DNA of 64,000 nt from Metaruminococcus_A sp003150405. GTDB lineage: Bacteria > Bacillota > Clostridia > Oscillospirales > Ruminococcaceae. The notes beneath the pieces were generated by a model. That model was given only the letters and a program-made list of their open reading frames with translations, searched no databases and was not told where the DNA came from. The stretch lies in the NCBI GenBank assembly GCA_902489745.1, contig CABUBB010000002.1, positions 186,001 through 250,000 of the forward strand, in the 5' to 3' direction. The position numbers and the translations under genes are program-made. Below, in pieces: positions 6,843 through 16,208 of the stretch (its first letter is position 1; each line of letters opens with the position of its first letter).

Positions 6843-8846
6843 TTATTTGGTATTTAACAAAGCAACAAACTCATCCTCGCTAAGAATCGTAATGCCAAGC
6901 TGTTCCGCCTTTGTGAGCTTGCTGCCTGCATCTTCGCCAGCTACAACATACGCGGTTTTTGAAGAAACGCTGGAGGAAACCTTTCCGCCCGCTTCTTCAA
7001 TCCTTTTTTTGGCTTCACTCCGGGTGAGGCTGGGCAGAGTTCCGGTTAACACAAAGGTTTTTCCCTTCAGTTCGCTCGAAACAGGCTCCTCACGGACGGT
7101 TTCAGTCATATTGAGTCCTGCGTCCTTAAACCGCTGGATCAGGTGACGAGACTCCGGCATGGCAAAAAACACGGCAACGTGCTTTGCCATAATGGAACCA
7201 AAACCATCAATGGCTTCAATTTCTTCTTCCGTGGCTTCCAGCAAGGCATCCATTGTGGGAAAGCGCTGGCAGAGCAGCTCTGCGGCGCGTTCTCCAATGT
7301 TGCGTATCCCCATTGCGAATACCAGCCGGGAAAGCTCGTTTTTTTTGGAATTTTCCAACGCGGCTAACAAGTTGTCGGCGGATTTATCCCCCATCCGCTC
7401 CAAGGCAACCAGCTGTTCCTTGGTCAAGGTATAGAGATCCGCAGGCGAGTGTATCAGCCCATTAGTGGTGAGCTGCTCTAAAATTGCGGGTCCGCAGCCG
7501 TCAATATTCATGGCATTGCGGGAGACAAAATGAATCAAGTTGCGCTGCAGCGTTGCCGGACATTCCGGATTTGGACAGCGTGTAACCGCTTCATCCTCTT
7601 CCCGCTCGGTTTTTGCGCCGCAAACCGGGCAATGTTCCGGCAGAAAATAAGGCTGGCTCCCCTCTTTATGGCCAACCGAGGCTACCACCTCCGGGATAAT
7701 ATCTCCCGCCTTGCGGACAATAATTTGATCTCCAATGCGAATGTCCTTCTGGGTGATAAAATCCTGATTGTGCAGCACCGCCCGGCTGACCGAGGTTCCT
7801 GCAAGCTGTACTGGATCAAAAACGGCAGTCGGGGTCAAAGCGCCGGTCCGACCAACGTTGACTTCAATATCCTTTAATTCGGTGACCTTTTCTTCCGGCG
7901 GATATTTAAAGGCAACTGCCCATTTGGGGAACTTACTGGTTTCACCAAGCAATTCTCTATCTGAAAAGTCATTCACCTTTACAACCGCTCCGTCGATATC
8001 AAATTCGTAAGAATCGCGGTGGTCGCCAATGCGATCAATTTCACCGATAACCGTTTCGATGGAATCAGTGGTCAAATAAGAAGGAATTACCTTAAACCCC
8101 TGCTCTTGCAGATAATCCAAAGAGTCATTATGACGGGTAATGTCCCGACCGGCCCCGGAAATCTGCTGGATGTTAAACACGAAAATATCCAGCTTCCGCA
8201 CTGCGGTTATCTTGGGATCCTTTTGACGAAGAGAGCCCGCTGCCGCATTGCGTGGATTTTTAAAGGGCGTTTCCCCGTTTAACTCCTGCCGCTCCACCAA
8301 CTCGTGAAAACTGCTGTGCGGCATATACACCTCGCCGCGTACTTCAAGAAAGTTGACAGGGTGGTTTAATACCAGTGGAATGGAGCGTATGGTGCGCAGG
8401 TTCAGGGTAACATCTTCACCAATGAATCCATCCCCGCGCGTCGAACCGCGGACAAAGCGCCCGTTTTCATATTCCAGCGAAACCGAGAGCCCGTCAATTT
8501 TGGGCTCAACCACATACTGTGGCTGTTCCAGCACTTCCCGGACACGCTTGTCAAAGTCGCGCACATCCTCTTTGTTAAAAACATCCTGCAAACTTGCCAT
8601 TTGTACGGCGTGTTCCACTTTGGCAAAATCATTCAATGCTGTTCCGCCAACCCGCATAGTGGGCGAATCCGGGGTGACAAGCTCTGGGTGCTTTTGCTCC
8701 AGAGCTTTGAGTTCCTGCATCAGCATATCGTAGTCGTAATCGCTGATTTCTGGATCATCCATTACATAGTAGCGCCGCCCATGGTAATTGAGCTGTTTCC
8801 GCAGTTCTGCAATGCGTTGTTCATCCGTTTGAACGGTATGGTTCAT
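6843..8846 (-). CDS. ligA: NAD-dependent DNA ligase LigA
   Basis: 667 residues from MNHTVQTDEQ, chosen because GGAGG lies 8 nt upstream. Domains in order: Ia NAD-binding helices (YYVMDDPEISDYDYD), the adenylation domain with nucleophile K116 in KIDG, an OB fold, a four-Cys zinc finger (CPVCGAKTE and CPNPECPA), a helix-hairpin-helix tandem (RMGDKSADNLLAAL, AIDGFGSIMAKHVA) and a C-terminal BRCT domain (LKGKTFVLTGTLPSLTR). It seals nicks in replication and repair, forming an enzyme-AMP from NAD. It starts 21 nt after tyrS and appears to share the T-box transcript, an unusual control for a ligase. Confidence 0.97.
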   Translation of the reverse strand: MNHTVQTDEQRIAELRKQLNYHGRRYYVMDDPEISDYDYDMLMQELKALEQKHPELVTPDSPTMRVGGTALNDFAKVEHAVQMASLQDVFNKEDVRDFDKRVREVLEQPQYVVEPKIDGLSVSLEYENGRFVRGSTRGDGFIGEDVTLNLRTIRSIPLVLNHPVNFLEVRGEVYMPHSSFHELVERQELNGETPFKNPRNAAAGSLRQKDPKITAVRKLDIFVFNIQQISGAGRDITRHNDSLDYLQEQGFKVIPSYLTTDSIETVIGEIDRIGDHRDSYEFDIDGAVVKVNDFSDRELLGETSKFPKWAVAFKYPPEEKVTELKDIEVNVGRTGALTPTAVFDPVQLAGTSVSRAVLHNQDFITQKDIRIGDQIIVRKAGDIIPEVVASVGHKEGSQPYFLPEHCPVCGAKTEREEDEAVTRCPNPECPATLQRNLIHFVSRNAMNIDGCGPAILEQLTTNGLIHSPADLYTLTKEQLVALERMGDKSADNLLAALENSKKNELSRLVFAMGIRNIGERAAELLCQRFPTMDALLEATEEEIEAIDGFGSIMAKHVAVFFAMPESRHLIQRFKDAGLNMTETVREEPVSSELKGKTFVLTGTLPSLTRSEAKKRIEEAGGKVSSSVSSKTAYVVAGEDAGSKLTKAEQLGITILSEDEFVALLNTK

Positions 8847-8867
8847 AGAAAAAGCCTCCGGTACCAT

Positions 8868-10094
8868 TTATTTCATGATAGCTTTATGGTACACTTTTTT
8901 GCCTTTTCTTATTATAACATATCCTTTGGAAAATTGCTCCATCGAAATTGCGGCCGATGGCTCAGTCACCTTTTCATCATCCACCGAAACACCACCCTGT
9001 TGAACAAGGCGCCTTGCCTCGCCCTTGGAGGGGCAAAGCCCGGTTGCGACCATCAGGTTGAGTACCCCAACTTTACCATCTTCCACCAAATCACTGGAAA
9101 GCTCGGTAGAGGGCATGTCGTCGGTGGTCTGGTTGGCCCCGAACAGCGCCCGTGCTGTTTCAAGGCACTTTTTCGCCTCTTCTTCCCCGTGTACTAACTT
9201 GGTGACCTCAAAGGCCAAACGCTCTTTCACCGCGTTTAATTCGCTGCCAGAAAGCGATTCCATCTGTTCAATTTCCTCAATCGGCACAAAGGTGATGAGT
9301 TTCATGCAGCGAATAACATCTTCATCCGCAACATTACGCCAGTACTGGAAAAATTCGTACGGCGGGGTTTTTTCCGGATCAAGCCAAAGAGCGCCTTTTT
9401 CGGTTTTCCCCATCTTTTTGCCCTCTTTTGTAGTGAGCAGTGTAAAGGTCATACCGTAAACCTCTTCTGAGCAGACACGGCGCACCAGGTCTACGCCGCC
9501 GAGAATGTTGGACCACTGGTCGTCGCCGCCAAGCTCGACTTTACAGCCGTATTTACGGAACAGCTCGAGAAAATCGTAGCTTTGCATGAGCATGTAATTG
9601 AATTCCAGAAAGCTCAGGCCTTTTTCCAGGCGTGTTTTGAAACATTCAGCAGTCAGCATTCGGTTGACCGAGAAATGCACGCCAATTTCGCGGATAAACT
9701 CCATATAATTGAGGTTGAGAAGCCAGTCACCATTGCGTACCATGAGTGCGCTGTCACCGTCGAAATCAATGAAACGGGACATTTGACGGCGAAAGCACTC
9801 CGCATTGTGATTGATGTCTTCTTTGGTGAGCATCTTGCGCATGTCGGTTTTGCCGGTCGGATCGCCAATCATGGTCGTGCCAGTTCCCAGCAACGCAATG
9901 GGACGGTGTCCTGCCTTCTGAAGATGGGACATAACAACAAGCTGAAGGAAATGACCAACATGCAGGCTGTCGGCGGTTGCATCGAAACCGATATAGAAAG
10001 TGACCTTCTCGTTGTTGAACAGGCGTTCCAGTTCCGCTTCATTGGTTGTCTGGGCAATCAGGCCACGGCGTTTGAGCTCTTCAAAGACTGTCAT
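8868..10094 (-). CDS. tyrS: Tyrosyl-tRNA synthetase
   Basis: 408 residues from MTVFEELKRRG (AGGAAGAG ribosome site; the frame stays open upstream only through the T-box leader). Class I motifs are present as HVGHFLQL (HIGH) and KKMGKTEKG (KMSKS-like), together with the tyrosine pocket segment LMQSYDFLELFRKY and GGDDQWSN. A C-terminal S4-like RNA-binding domain is present (GEARRLVQQGGVSVDDEKV). It charges tRNA-Tyr. A T-box leader with a UAC specifier lies directly upstream. It is the first gene of the tyrS-ligA-gatC-gatA-gatB unit. Confidence 0.98.
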   Translation of the reverse strand: MTVFEELKRRGLIAQTTNEAELERLFNNEKVTFYIGFDATADSLHVGHFLQLVVMSHLQKAGHRPIALLGTGTTMIGDPTGKTDMRKMLTKEDINHNAECFRRQMSRFIDFDGDSALMVRNGDWLLNLNYMEFIREIGVHFSVNRMLTAECFKTRLEKGLSFLEFNYMLMQSYDFLELFRKYGCKVELGGDDQWSNILGGVDLVRRVCSEEVYGMTFTLLTTKEGKKMGKTEKGALWLDPEKTPPYEFFQYWRNVADEDVIRCMKLITFVPIEEIEQMESLSGSELNAVKERLAFEVTKLVHGEEEAKKCLETARALFGANQTTDDMPSTELSSDLVEDGKVGVLNLMVATGLCPSKGEARRLVQQGGVSVDDEKVTEPSAAISMEQFSKGYVIIRKGKKVYHKAIMK

Positions 10095-10139
10095 TTGACT
10101 CTTCCTTTCATTTGATAAAAATTGTGTCACAGGCAAATA

Positions 10140-10412
10140 AAAACGTCCTCCACTGTTTCCAGCAGAGGACGGAATAAACCCGTGGTACCACCTCATTTTG
10201 CCGCCGCTTCACAACGGCAGCCTCGCGGGGTCAAACAACCCCAAACGCTGTAACGGGCGTACCCGTCAGAGGCTACATTGCTTCACCTCTGCAGCTCCGA
10301 GATGTATTCGCTGTACGGTGCACCGTATCCTTTCACCAGCCGGATACTCTCTGCGGGCCGCAGCCTGTACGCTACTTGTTCTCTTCACAGCCTTAATGAT
10401 AATATATTGGTG
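10140..10412 (-). promoter_or_regulatory. Tyrosine T-box leader (tRNA-Tyr-sensing riboswitch) with terminator
   Basis: On the minus strand the T-box core AATGAGGTGGTACCACGGG lies at 10179-10197, followed by the terminator hairpin CGTCCTC...GAGGACG (10144-10171) with a T-run. The specifier loop GAATACATC carries the codon UAC (10304-10306), which is Tyr. The GGTGAAAGGATAC stretch fits the stem II region. Uncharged tRNA-Tyr should base-pair at the specifier and T-box and prevent termination, switching on tyrS and probably the genes behind it. Confidence 0.95.
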
Positions 10413-10441
10413 ATTTTAGCACAAAATTACGGTTTCGTCAA
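10413..10441 (-). promoter_or_regulatory. Sigma-A promoter of the tyrS T-box transcript
   Basis: Minus strand: TTGACG, 17-bp spacer, TAAAAT. The -35 box lies inside the last codons of recN. Confidence 0.75.
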
Positions 10442-12106
10442 CCGTTGCCCGTTTTGAATCAATTCTTCCGCATTTTTCAGCAGCAGTTCAGTCATTTGTC
10501 CGGTCCCCATAATACGTGCAACTTCCTGTTTGCGGCCCTCCAGATCCAGGGGATGCACCTCGGTAAAGGTACGTCCCGTTTTTGACGTCTTTTCAATGAG
10601 AAAATGGGTGTCTGCAAGGGCGGCAATCTGTGCAAGATGGGTTACGCAGATGATCTGCTTGTTGTGCGCGACCTCCTTGAGCTTTAACCCAATTTTTTGT
10701 GCTGCCCGGCCGCTGACGCCGGTGTCTACTTCATCAAAAATAAGGGTTGGAATGTGATCTTTATCTGCCAGAGAATTTTTAATGGCCAGCATGATGCGGG
10801 AAAGCTCCCCGCCTGATGCAATTTTACTAATGGGCTTTGGCGGCTCCCCAGGATTGGTAGAAATCAAAAATTCCACCGTTTCCCGCCCAAAACGATTCAT
10901 TTTACAGGGCTCCAGCGAAACATCCAATACAACGTTAGGCATGTCCAAAAATTTCAGTTCGGCGGTTACGGCGGAAACAAAACGCTTCGCCGCTTCAATG
11001 CGCTCCTTTGAAAGCTTTTCAGCCTGTTCCCTCGCCCTTTGCATAAGTTCGTGGCGCTTAACCGTCAGCTCTTCCAGACGTGCGTCCGCTCCTTCCATTT
11101 GCTCCAGTTCGGTTTGCGCGTTGTCAAGAAACAGCAAAATTTCCTCAATGGTCTGGCCGTATTTCTTTTTGAGTTTGTTGATTTCATCCAGCCGATCCTC
11201 TGCAGCGACTAGGCGCTCCGGGCTAAAATCAAATCCATCCAGAAAGGAACCAATTTTCCCGGAAAGATCCTGCGCTTCATAGTAGACATCCTGCAAACCG
11301 GAAGCAAGAAAGTCAAGTTCATCATTGAATTCGGCGGAACAGACAAGGGCATCGCTTGCGGAGGAAAGAAGATCAACTGCTCCGCCGGTTTCATCGTCTC
11401 CCACCAGATACTGGTGCGCCCGCATGAGATTCTCCGCGACATTTGAGAAATTGCGGAGCAGCTTGACGTCCGCCTCCAGTGCCTCGTCTTCCCCTGGTTC
11501 CAACGCTGCTGAGGATATTTCATTGATCTGATAGTTAAGCAAATCGGTGCGCTGAGCTTTTTCCATCTCATTGGCCGAGAGCTGTTCCATTTCCTTTACA
11601 ATCGAACGAAGCTCGCTGAAAATCCCCTGATAGTCTCCCAACACCGTCTCATAACCGCCGAAGCTGTCCAAAATGTGGATATGCTGTTCGGGGGCAAGCA
11701 ACGTCTGGCTGTCATGCTGGCCGTGGATATTGACCAAATCGTTGCAGATGTCCTTGAGAATAGCGATGCTGACCGGCCGACCGCCGATACGGGCGCTTCC
11801 GCGGCCGTCTGCACTGAGCTCCCGCTGAACAATCAACTGGCCGTCTTCGGTCTCATAACCGTAATCGTCCAGCTTTTTTTGCACGCCTGCTGGAATATCG
11901 GTAAACACGCCCATAACTAACGCTTTCTCACAGCCGGTACGGATGATATCGCGGGATATCCGCTGACCGAGAACAGCGTTGATGGAATCCACAACAATGG
12001 ACTTCCCTGCGCCGGTTTCACCGGTGAAAATATTAAGCCCCATTGTAAAGTCAATGGTTGCCTTTTCAATAACAGCAAGATTTTGAATAAAAATTTCCGC
12101 TAACAT
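10427..12106 (-). CDS. recN: DNA repair ATPase RecN
   Basis: 559 residues, SMC-like. Walker A is GETGAGKS near residue 30, followed by the glutamine-lobe segment NIHGQHDSQTLL. A coiled coil with central hinge lies at about 170-370, the ABC signature is SGGELSRIMLAIK and Walker B is LIFDEVDTGVSG. RecN acts early at double-strand breaks, binding DNA ends and promoting cohesion. It ends the long minus-strand unit that starts with Asp23; argR is 14 nt upstream. In many Bacilli and Clostridia recN is followed by spoIVB and spo0A. Here the tyrS T-box promoter follows instead. Confidence 0.96.
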   Translation of the reverse strand: MLAEIFIQNLAVIEKATIDFTMGLNIFTGETGAGKSIVVDSINAVLGQRISRDIIRTGCEKALVMGVFTDIPAGVQKKLDDYGYETEDGQLIVQRELSADGRGSARIGGRPVSIAILKDICNDLVNIHGQHDSQTLLAPEQHIHILDSFGGYETVLGDYQGIFSELRSIVKEMEQLSANEMEKAQRTDLLNYQINEISSAALEPGEDEALEADVKLLRNFSNVAENLMRAHQYLVGDDETGGAVDLLSSASDALVCSAEFNDELDFLASGLQDVYYEAQDLSGKIGSFLDGFDFSPERLVAAEDRLDEINKLKKKYGQTIEEILLFLDNAQTELEQMEGADARLEELTVKRHELMQRAREQAEKLSKERIEAAKRFVSAVTAELKFLDMPNVVLDVSLEPCKMNRFGRETVEFLISTNPGEPPKPISKIASGGELSRIMLAIKNSLADKDHIPTLIFDEVDTGVSGRAAQKIGLKLKEVAHNKQIICVTHLAQIAALADTHFLIEKTSKTGRTFTEVHPLDLEGRKQEVARIMGTGQMTELLLKNAEELIQNGQRLTKP

Positions 12107-12120
12107 AAACGTCCCCTGCT

Positions 12121-12591
12121 TTATTTTGCGTTAGAGTGGGTATCAAGCAGCTTTTGCAGTTCCGCCACCAGCGATACGGCATGCTCGGAGGTACGCATCA
12201 ATGCAAAAATAGTGTCGTCCCCTGCAATTGTACCAACCAATGAATCCCAGTGCATGGAATCCAGTGTGGCGCAGGCCGCTTGCGCCATACCGGTATAACA
12301 TTTTATAACGACAACATTTTCCGCATAATCCACTTTGATCACCGACTGCACAAAAATAGAATGAAAACGGTCTGAAATGTTTTCAATATGCGCATTGGCA
12401 ATGTTGGAGTAACTGTAGCTGCCGTCAGCGTTCATGACTTTGACAAGGTGAAGTTCCTTTATATCCCTCGAAACAGTGGCCTGCGTAACATTAAAGCCCT
12501 CTTTTTTGAGATTTTGCAAAAGATCTTCCTGCGTATCAATAGAGCGGCTGGCGATCATTTCAAGTATTTTGGCATGTCGTTTCGCTTTCAA
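12121..12591 (-). CDS. argR: Arginine repressor ArgR/AhrC
   Basis: 156 residues starting at a TTG with GGGAGG seven bases upstream. The N-terminal winged helix-turn-helix (KRHAKILEMI to TVSRDIKELHLVKV) is followed by the C-terminal arginine-binding/oligomerisation domain, including GTIAGDDTIFALMRT. The repressor binds ARG boxes as a hexamer when arginine is abundant and can activate catabolic genes. It lies between nadK and recN, the usual Firmicute order, with tight spacing. No arginine genes are present in the window, so its targets lie elsewhere. Confidence 0.95.
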   Translation of the reverse strand: MKAKRHAKILEMIASRSIDTQEDLLQNLKKEGFNVTQATVSRDIKELHLVKVMNADGSYSYSNIANAHIENISDRFHSIFVQSVIKVDYAENVVVIKCYTGMAQAACATLDSMHWDSLVGTIAGDDTIFALMRTSEHAVSLVAELQKLLDTHSNAK

Positions 12592-12624
12592 AAAGGTACC
12601 TCCCTACATTTGAGTATTGCATAT

Positions 12625-13476
12625 TTATTTATGATCAATCAGCTTTCGGCTTAAAATTTCAAAAAAAGAAATGTCTAGGTTAATTAGTTTTGCGTAGCGG
12701 TTGGATTTACAGACGGAAATCTGGTCGCCTGGTGCAATTTGAAATCCCTCGACCCCATCGACTGTAACGTAAGCGTCGTTGGAACGCTCAAATGAGGTTT
12801 TTACCGATATTGTTCGGTTGGCCGCATAAACCACAGTGCGCGCATAAAGCGAATGCGAGCAGATCGGGCTCATAACAATACAATCGATTGACGGCTCCAC
12901 AATCGGCCCGCCTGCCGAAAGTGAATAAGCGGTCGAGCCAGTCGGCGTGGAAAAAACAAGTCCGTCCGCCCGGTACTCGCTGACCGGTTTTCCGTCGCAG
13001 GATATTGACATATCAATGATACGGGAAAGCGAACCACGTGAGAGTACAATGTCATTGAGGGCAGTATAAACCTTTACACGGCCCTGAGTCTTATAATGAA
13101 GCTCCAGCATCATACGGTTTTCCACACTGAATTTCTGTTCAAACAGGCGTGAGAGCAAATCAAGCTCATTTTGTTCCATACGGGTGAGAAATCCAAGACG
13201 GCCAGTGTTGATTCCAAGAACCGGTTTGTCATATTCAACGGCATATTTGGCCGCATGAATGAGCGTGCCATCCCCGCCAATGGAGATAACAACATCACAC
13301 TTAGAAAGAAGGGCAGGAAAATCACCGAACTCAACAGCGGAAAGGTCGTGAAACACCGCCTTGTCTTCCTGCTCCATTCCGACCGCTCCCCCCAGAGAAA
13401 GCAGTTTGGAAACGACCAGCCGCGTACAGGATTCGGCATTGTTTTTATCAAGATTTGTTACAATCAAAAAACGCAT
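12625..13476 (-). CDS. nadK: NAD kinase
   Basis: 283 residues with the diagnostic GGDGT motif (ISIGGDGTLIHAAKY), the NTGRLGFLT loop and the downstream substrate block STPTGSTAYSLSAGGPIVEP. It phosphorylates NAD to NADP using ATP (or polyphosphate in some members). The gene overlaps tlyA by 13 nt, a sign of translational coupling, and is followed by argR after 33 nt. Length is normal and no residue is missing. Confidence 0.97.
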   Translation of the reverse strand: MRFLIVTNLDKNNAESCTRLVVSKLLSLGGAVGMEQEDKAVFHDLSAVEFGDFPALLSKCDVVISIGGDGTLIHAAKYAVEYDKPVLGINTGRLGFLTRMEQNELDLLSRLFEQKFSVENRMMLELHYKTQGRVKVYTALNDIVLSRGSLSRIIDMSISCDGKPVSEYRADGLVFSTPTGSTAYSLSAGGPIVEPSIDCIVMSPICSHSLYARTVVYAANRTISVKTSFERSNDAYVTVDGVEGFQIAPGDQISVCKSNRYAKLINLDISFFEILSRKLIDHK

Positions 13477-14294
13477 GTTGCCTCTCCTTTATCCAACGCC
13501 CGATGAGAACGCCCGACAAGTACCTGTAAATCATCCTCCGTAAACTCGGAAGCCTTGCCGGTATAGGACATGTGGTAAAGATATTCAATGTTTCCTTCTG
13601 GTCCTTTTACCGGCGAATAATCCATACCCATCACACAGAAACCGTTTTCATTGCAGAAGTCTAGTATTTTTTTCAGCACCTCAAAGTGAATTTCCGGTTC
13701 ACGGACCACTCCTTTTTTGCCTACCTTGCCTTTCCCAGCCTCAAACTGCGGTTTTACCAGGCAGACAACTTCACCGTTTTCTTTCAAAAATTGACGAAGT
13801 ACCGGGAGCACCAACGTCAGGGAAATAAAAGAAACATCAATAGAGGCAAAATCAATGGGTTCCAATACCTTATCCGGTTCCAAATGGCGGATGTTGGTCC
13901 GTTCTAGATTAATCACCCGTTCGTCGGTGCGCAGCGCCCAGGCAAGTTGACCATATCCAACATCAATGGCATACACTTTCGCAGCACCGTTTTGCAGCAT
14001 ACAATCGGTGAATCCGCCGGTGGAAGCGCCAATATCCATGCAGATCTTCCCGTTCAGAGAGAGAGGAAAGACCTGCATCGCCTTTTCCAATTTCAGCCCT
14101 CCGCGGCTTACATAACGGAGCTGGTTACCAATTATTTCAATTTTCGCTGTTTCGGGGTACAATTCCCCCGCCTTATCGGCCTTTTCTCCATCGACAAGAA
14201 CCGCTCCCGCCATAATCAGCGCCTTCGCTTTTTCACGGGAGGGGGCCATCCCCGTCTCAGCTAATAGAACATCCAATCGTTTTTTATTCGCCAA
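13464..14294 (-). CDS. tlyA: TlyA-family rRNA 2'-O-methyltransferase / hemolysin-like protein
   Basis: About 276 residues. The best start is the TTG at 14294 (Met-Ala-Asn-Lys-Lys-Arg-Leu), which has AAAGGTGG eight bases upstream; the frame stays open to 14318. An N-terminal S4 RNA-binding domain (RLDVLLAETGMAPSREKAK) is followed by an FtsJ-like Rossmann methyltransferase with the SAM motif MDIGASTGGFTDCML and the acidic DVGYGQLAW. In mycobacteria TlyA methylates 16S and 23S rRNA; in Firmicutes (YqxC) the function is less certain. It overlaps the end of dxs by 11 nt and nadK by 13 nt. Confidence 0.9.
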   Translation of the reverse strand: MANKKRLDVLLAETGMAPSREKAKALIMAGAVLVDGEKADKAGELYPETAKIEIIGNQLRYVSRGGLKLEKAMQVFPLSLNGKICMDIGASTGGFTDCMLQNGAAKVYAIDVGYGQLAWALRTDERVINLERTNIRHLEPDKVLEPIDFASIDVSFISLTLVLPVLRQFLKENGEVVCLVKPQFEAGKGKVGKKGVVREPEIHFEVLKKILDFCNENGFCVMGMDYSPVKGPEGNIEYLYHMSYTGKASEFTEDDLQVLVGRSHRALDKGEATCVF

Positions 14295-16179
14295 CCGCTT
14301 TTCCACCTTTATTTCCAATTACACCGCGTATTGCCCGCACCATTGAAGCAGTGTCCAAATCAAGCCGGGCCAGAGCGCACTCCACTGTAGACTGCGGAAC
14401 AAACTGGTCATCGATTGCTTGAATGTGGAAATTTCCCCGATAGCCGTTTTCCTCCAACAGCGTGAGGAACTGCTCAGCCACAGAACCGCTTTTAATCCCC
14501 TCTTCAAAAAAGAAAATATCCTGGTAATCTGCAGCCGCCCTGACCGCTTCCTGTGGAATCGGATGAATTTGATTCAGCTTCATAGCCCCAATCTGATAGC
14601 CGTCCCGCTCTAGCAGGTTTACCGCCTGCTTCATTTGAAAAGCAAGCCGGCCGTAGGTCATAATTAATGCGCGCCGATTCCCGTTAGCAGACGGATGGTA
14701 CCGGTAAAGCGCTGGAGCAATGTGCAGATCATCCACTTCAGCGGGTTGAGCGCCACGCGGATAGCGCACCGCAACAACTCCTTTATAATCATAAAGGGCC
14801 TGTTTTAGCATCCAGCGAAGTTCATGATATGTCGACGCAGCAAGCACTGTAACATTCGGAATGGTGCTTAAAAAGGCGACATCGTATATCCCCTGGTGGG
14901 TTTCTCCGTCATCCCCAACAATTCCAGCACGGTCAATCGCCAAAACGATATGCCGCTGTTCAATCGCTGCATCGTGCAGGATTTGGTCGTAAGAGCGTTG
15001 AAGAAAGGTGGAATAAACAGCAAAAACAGGAATCATACCATTGCTTGCCAGACCGGCGGCAAAGGTCACACCAAACTCTTCAGCAATACCAACGTCAAAA
15101 AAGCGGTCGCGATGAGCCGAACAAAAGTACTGCAAGCCGGTGCCATATTTCATAGCCGCCGTAATGGCACAGATACGGCTGTCGCTGTCCGCAAGCGCAG
15201 CAAGGGTTTTCCCGGCTACGGTGGAAAAGCTGTTGCTCCCCGCAATATCCGGGTTTCCGGTAACAACGTCAAACTGGGAAACCCCATGGTAAGCACCTGG
15301 ATTCTCCTCGGCAAATTGGTACCCTTTCCCCTTTACAGTCACTACCTGAATGAACGCCGCCCCTTTATGAGACTTTGCTGCCTTTAAGGTATCTTCTAAT
15401 TCTTGAAGATTATGTCCGTCCACCGGACCGTAGTAGTTAAAACCAAAATCCTCAAATAGATTGCTGTGGTATAAAAGATTTTTCACTGCGGATTTAGAGG
15501 CTTTTAAGGTTGTCTTAAAACGTGGTCCAATGACCGGAATATGATCCAACACCTGCTCCATTTCACGTTTTGCACGCAAATAAGTCGGCTTGGAACGAAT
15601 GGTCGCAAGATAGCGTGCAAACGCCCCTACGTTTTTGGAAATAGACATATCGTTATGGTTGAGAATTACAATGAGATTGTCTTTGCTCCGCCCAGCGTTG
15701 TTAATGCCTTCATAAGCAAGACCGCCGGTCAGCGCACCATCCCCAATTACAGCGATGACATGGTTATTTTTTCCTTGGAGAGTATTGGCTTTGGCAATGC
15801 CGTAAGCTGCGGCAATCGAGGTGCTGGCATGCCCGCCAATAAATGCATCATATTCACTTTCAGAAGAACGCGGAAATCCTGCAATACCGTTTTCTTTGCG
15901 CAGGACATCAAACCGTTCCCTGCGGCCGGTCAGAATTTTATGAACATAACTCTGGTGTCCAACATCCCAAACAACTTTATCATTGGGAAGGTCAAACACC
16001 TTGTGGATGGCGACGGTCAGTTCAACAACACCAAGGTTAGACGCCAAATGCCCGCCTGTTTTGGAAACCGAATGGACTAAAAAACCCCGAATTTCCTTGC
16101 ACAGCCGGGTTAACTCTTCGTTGGATAAATTTTTCAGGTCCTGTGGGGAACGAATCCGTTCCAATAAATTTTCATTCAT
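14284..16179 (-). CDS. dxs: 1-deoxy-D-xylulose-5-phosphate synthase
   Basis: 631 residues. The thiamine diphosphate motif is GDGALTGGLAYEGINNAG (about 150-168), the N-terminal block is GHQSYVHKILTGR, and the pyrimidine-binding domain carries DRAGIVGDDGETHQG. A transketolase C-terminal domain completes it. It condenses pyruvate and glyceraldehyde 3-phosphate, the first step of the non-mevalonate isoprenoid route. It lies downstream of ispA and the PAP2-like gene, so isoprenoid precursor and prenyl-chain synthesis are expressed together. Confidence 0.98.
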   Translation of the reverse strand: MNENLLERIRSPQDLKNLSNEELTRLCKEIRGFLVHSVSKTGGHLASNLGVVELTVAIHKVFDLPNDKVVWDVGHQSYVHKILTGRRERFDVLRKENGIAGFPRSSESEYDAFIGGHASTSIAAAYGIAKANTLQGKNNHVIAVIGDGALTGGLAYEGINNAGRSKDNLIVILNHNDMSISKNVGAFARYLATIRSKPTYLRAKREMEQVLDHIPVIGPRFKTTLKASKSAVKNLLYHSNLFEDFGFNYYGPVDGHNLQELEDTLKAAKSHKGAAFIQVVTVKGKGYQFAEENPGAYHGVSQFDVVTGNPDIAGSNSFSTVAGKTLAALADSDSRICAITAAMKYGTGLQYFCSAHRDRFFDVGIAEEFGVTFAAGLASNGMIPVFAVYSTFLQRSYDQILHDAAIEQRHIVLAIDRAGIVGDDGETHQGIYDVAFLSTIPNVTVLAASTYHELRWMLKQALYDYKGVVAVRYPRGAQPAEVDDLHIAPALYRYHPSANGNRRALIMTYGRLAFQMKQAVNLLERDGYQIGAMKLNQIHPIPQEAVRAAADYQDIFFFEEGIKSGSVAEQFLTLLEENGYRGNFHIQAIDDQFVPQSTVECALARLDLDTASMVRAIRGVIGNKGGKAVGE

Positions 16180-16208
16180 AGCGAAACCCCAACACCCAAC
16201 CTTTGAAA

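Noticed and set aside
10198..10413. Open frame on the plus strand upstream of tyrS
   Set aside because: It lies wholly within the T-box leader on the opposite strand; the RNA structure explains the sequence.
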